Below are positions 5,913-6,879 of a stretch of DNA of 6,879 bases, piece by piece; the stretch's first letter is position 1, and every line of letters starts with the position of its first letter. The position numbers were made by a program, and so were the translations under genes. The stretch is from Balneolales bacterium (GTDB taxonomy: Bacteria; Bacteroidota; Rhodothermia; Balneolales; Natronogracilivirgulaceae), in assembly GCA_007133875.1 (NCBI GenBank), contig SLLW01000216.1, forward strand, positions 1 through 6,879. Direction: 5' to 3'. A model generated the notes under the pieces. The model did not search any database, was not told the origin of the DNA, and saw nothing but the letters and a program-made list of their open reading frames with translations.

Positions 5913-6879
5913 TCCGGTTCAAAAGGCGGCGGATTCTCGGCATGTATCGTTCCCCATCCCATGAGAAGTAGATAATCCATGCCCTGCCAACGATGTGGTC
6001 ATCAGGAACAAACCCCCAGAACCGGCTGTCTTCGCTGTTGTCACGGCTGTCACCCACCATAAAGTAGTAGTCCTGCTGGATGGTATATACATCCGTTGTA
6101 TCCCCGTTAATTACAAAATAGTCATCCCCCCGGGTAACCGAGTTACGTTCATACCGGCTGATGACATCTTCATACAGGTGCCAGTTTTCGTCGGATAGCG
6201 TTACCGTCTGTCCCTCGTACGGAACCACGAAATCGGGCATATGATGGTAGTTTCCAGTGAAACCACGGGCAAAGCTAAATGACTGCCGGGCATAGTCATT
6301 AAAAGATTCCGGAAGCACCATTGGACGAACCCCGGTCACTTCCGGCCAGTCAGACATGGTTTCGGCAACTTCCGCGGTCATGTTGATCCGGTACCGGTCA
6401 CCCGATGATTGCAGTATTTCACCTCCTGCGTTCCGGACCTTGCTGGGGCTCAGCCGAAGGCGTTCACGGACCTGCACTTCATAATGCTGCTCGTAGGAAT
6501 TCTTAATCTCTTCCGGTTCATCATTGACATATATCACTTTGTCTCGTATGCCAAGCGTGTCTCCCGCGATGCCGACAGCCCGCTTAATATAATTGGTTTT
6601 TTGGGAGACTGCGTCATCGTCTATCGGATAATTAAAAACCAGGATATCATTTCTGCGCACATCCATAAACCCCGGAATACGGAACCAGGGCAGCTGTGCC
6701 CCCCGCATATAGACACCGGTAAACGGGATACCGATAGTCATCGGTGTCCGTGCTCCGTAATGCAGTTTGGAGACCAGTAAAAAGTCGCCTGTAAGCAGCG
6801 TTGACTCCATCGACGGGGTTGGGATCCGGAAGGCTTCCAGAAACAGGGCGCGTATAATTAATGCGGCGATGGCAGCAAA
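5905..6879 (-). CDS. lepB: Signal peptidase I, 5' end outside window
   Basis: This inner-membrane serine protease removes signal peptides from exported proteins. The frame is open to the right edge, giving 324 residues. An internal ATG at 6810 must not be taken as start, because the catalytic Ser codon lies just before it (TCG at 6811-6813, in FRIPTPSMESTLL). In this partial numbering Ser23 is the nucleophile and Lys99 in NYIKRAVGIAGDTL (96-109) is the general base. Box C is GDFLLVSK (31-38) and box E is GDSRDNSEDSRFWG (276-289). The upstream residues FAAIAALIIRALFLEAF are the end of the transmembrane anchor. Lys99 and box E are 177 residues apart, longer than I recall for E. coli LepB (about 127) and far longer than Bacillus SipS. 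The insert of about 145 residues (112-256) is of the kind seen in Bacteroidota. Only the start of the anchor and any cytoplasmic N-terminus are missing. Confidence 0.96.
   Translation of the reverse strand, partial: FAAIAALIIRALFLEAFRIPTPSMESTLLTGDFLLVSKLHYGARTPMTIGIPFTGVYMRGAQLPWFRIPGFMDVRRNDILVFNYPIDDDAVSQKTNYIKRAVGIAGDTLGIRDKVIYVNDEPEEIKNSYEQHYEVQVRERLRLSPSKVRNAGGEILQSSGDRYRINMTAEVAETMSDWPEVTGVRPMVLPESFNDYARQSFSFARGFTGNYHHMPDFVVPYEGQTVTLSDENWHLYEDVISRYERNSVTRGDDYFVINGDTTDVYTIQQDYYFMVGDSRDNSEDSRFWGFVPDDHIVGRAWIIYFSWDGERYMPRIRRLLNRIN

Noticed and set aside
6409..6780. Plus-strand open frame of 123 codons
   Set aside because: It is antisense to lepB, whose catalytic boxes are unmistakable.

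Overview
The window looks like chromosomal DNA of a Gram-negative bacterium of the Bacteroidota/Balneolota/Rhodothermota group, possibly a marine or halophilic member. The evidence is indirect. Genes lack clear Shine-Dalgarno sequences. There is an outer-membrane beta-barrel protein and a second small barrel-like secreted protein. The type I signal peptidase has the long insertion between its catalytic boxes that is common in this group. A betaine-type BCCT transporter suggests osmotic stress. No RNA gene, mobile element, CRISPR array or phage feature was seen.

Layout from left to right. Positions 1-221 (minus strand) hold the 5' part of a small two-helix membrane protein that runs off the window. 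It is divergent from a lipoprotein-type Ntn-hydrolase asparaginase/isoaspartyl peptidase (346-1404, plus). Converging on that gene is a leftward two-gene unit: a tandem-domain universal stress protein (2963-3769, minus) followed after 11 bases by a BCCT-family compatible-solute transporter (1422-2951, minus). A divergent intergenic region of about 250 bases (3770-4015) separates this unit from two rightward genes for exported proteins: a conserved outer-membrane beta-barrel with an N-terminal periplasmic domain (4016-5347) and a small barrel-like protein (about 5394-5912). The second of these ends by overlapping, tail to tail, a leftward signal peptidase I gene (5905 to the right edge), whose true start lies outside the window.

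How the genes relate. The Usp-BCCT pair is the clearest functional unit: a cytosolic nucleotide-binding-type stress protein co-transcribed with a transporter of the betaine class, reminiscent of TeaD with TeaABC in Halomonas. The two exported proteins may form a second unit, but I know of no assigned function for either. The asparaginase and signal peptidase look like ordinary housekeeping neighbours. The least explained structure is in the leader of the barrel gene: a perfect 9-base inverted repeat plus a 9-base direct repeat, which gives one central arm that can pair with either of two flanking arms. I did not find a clear novel multi-gene system here.
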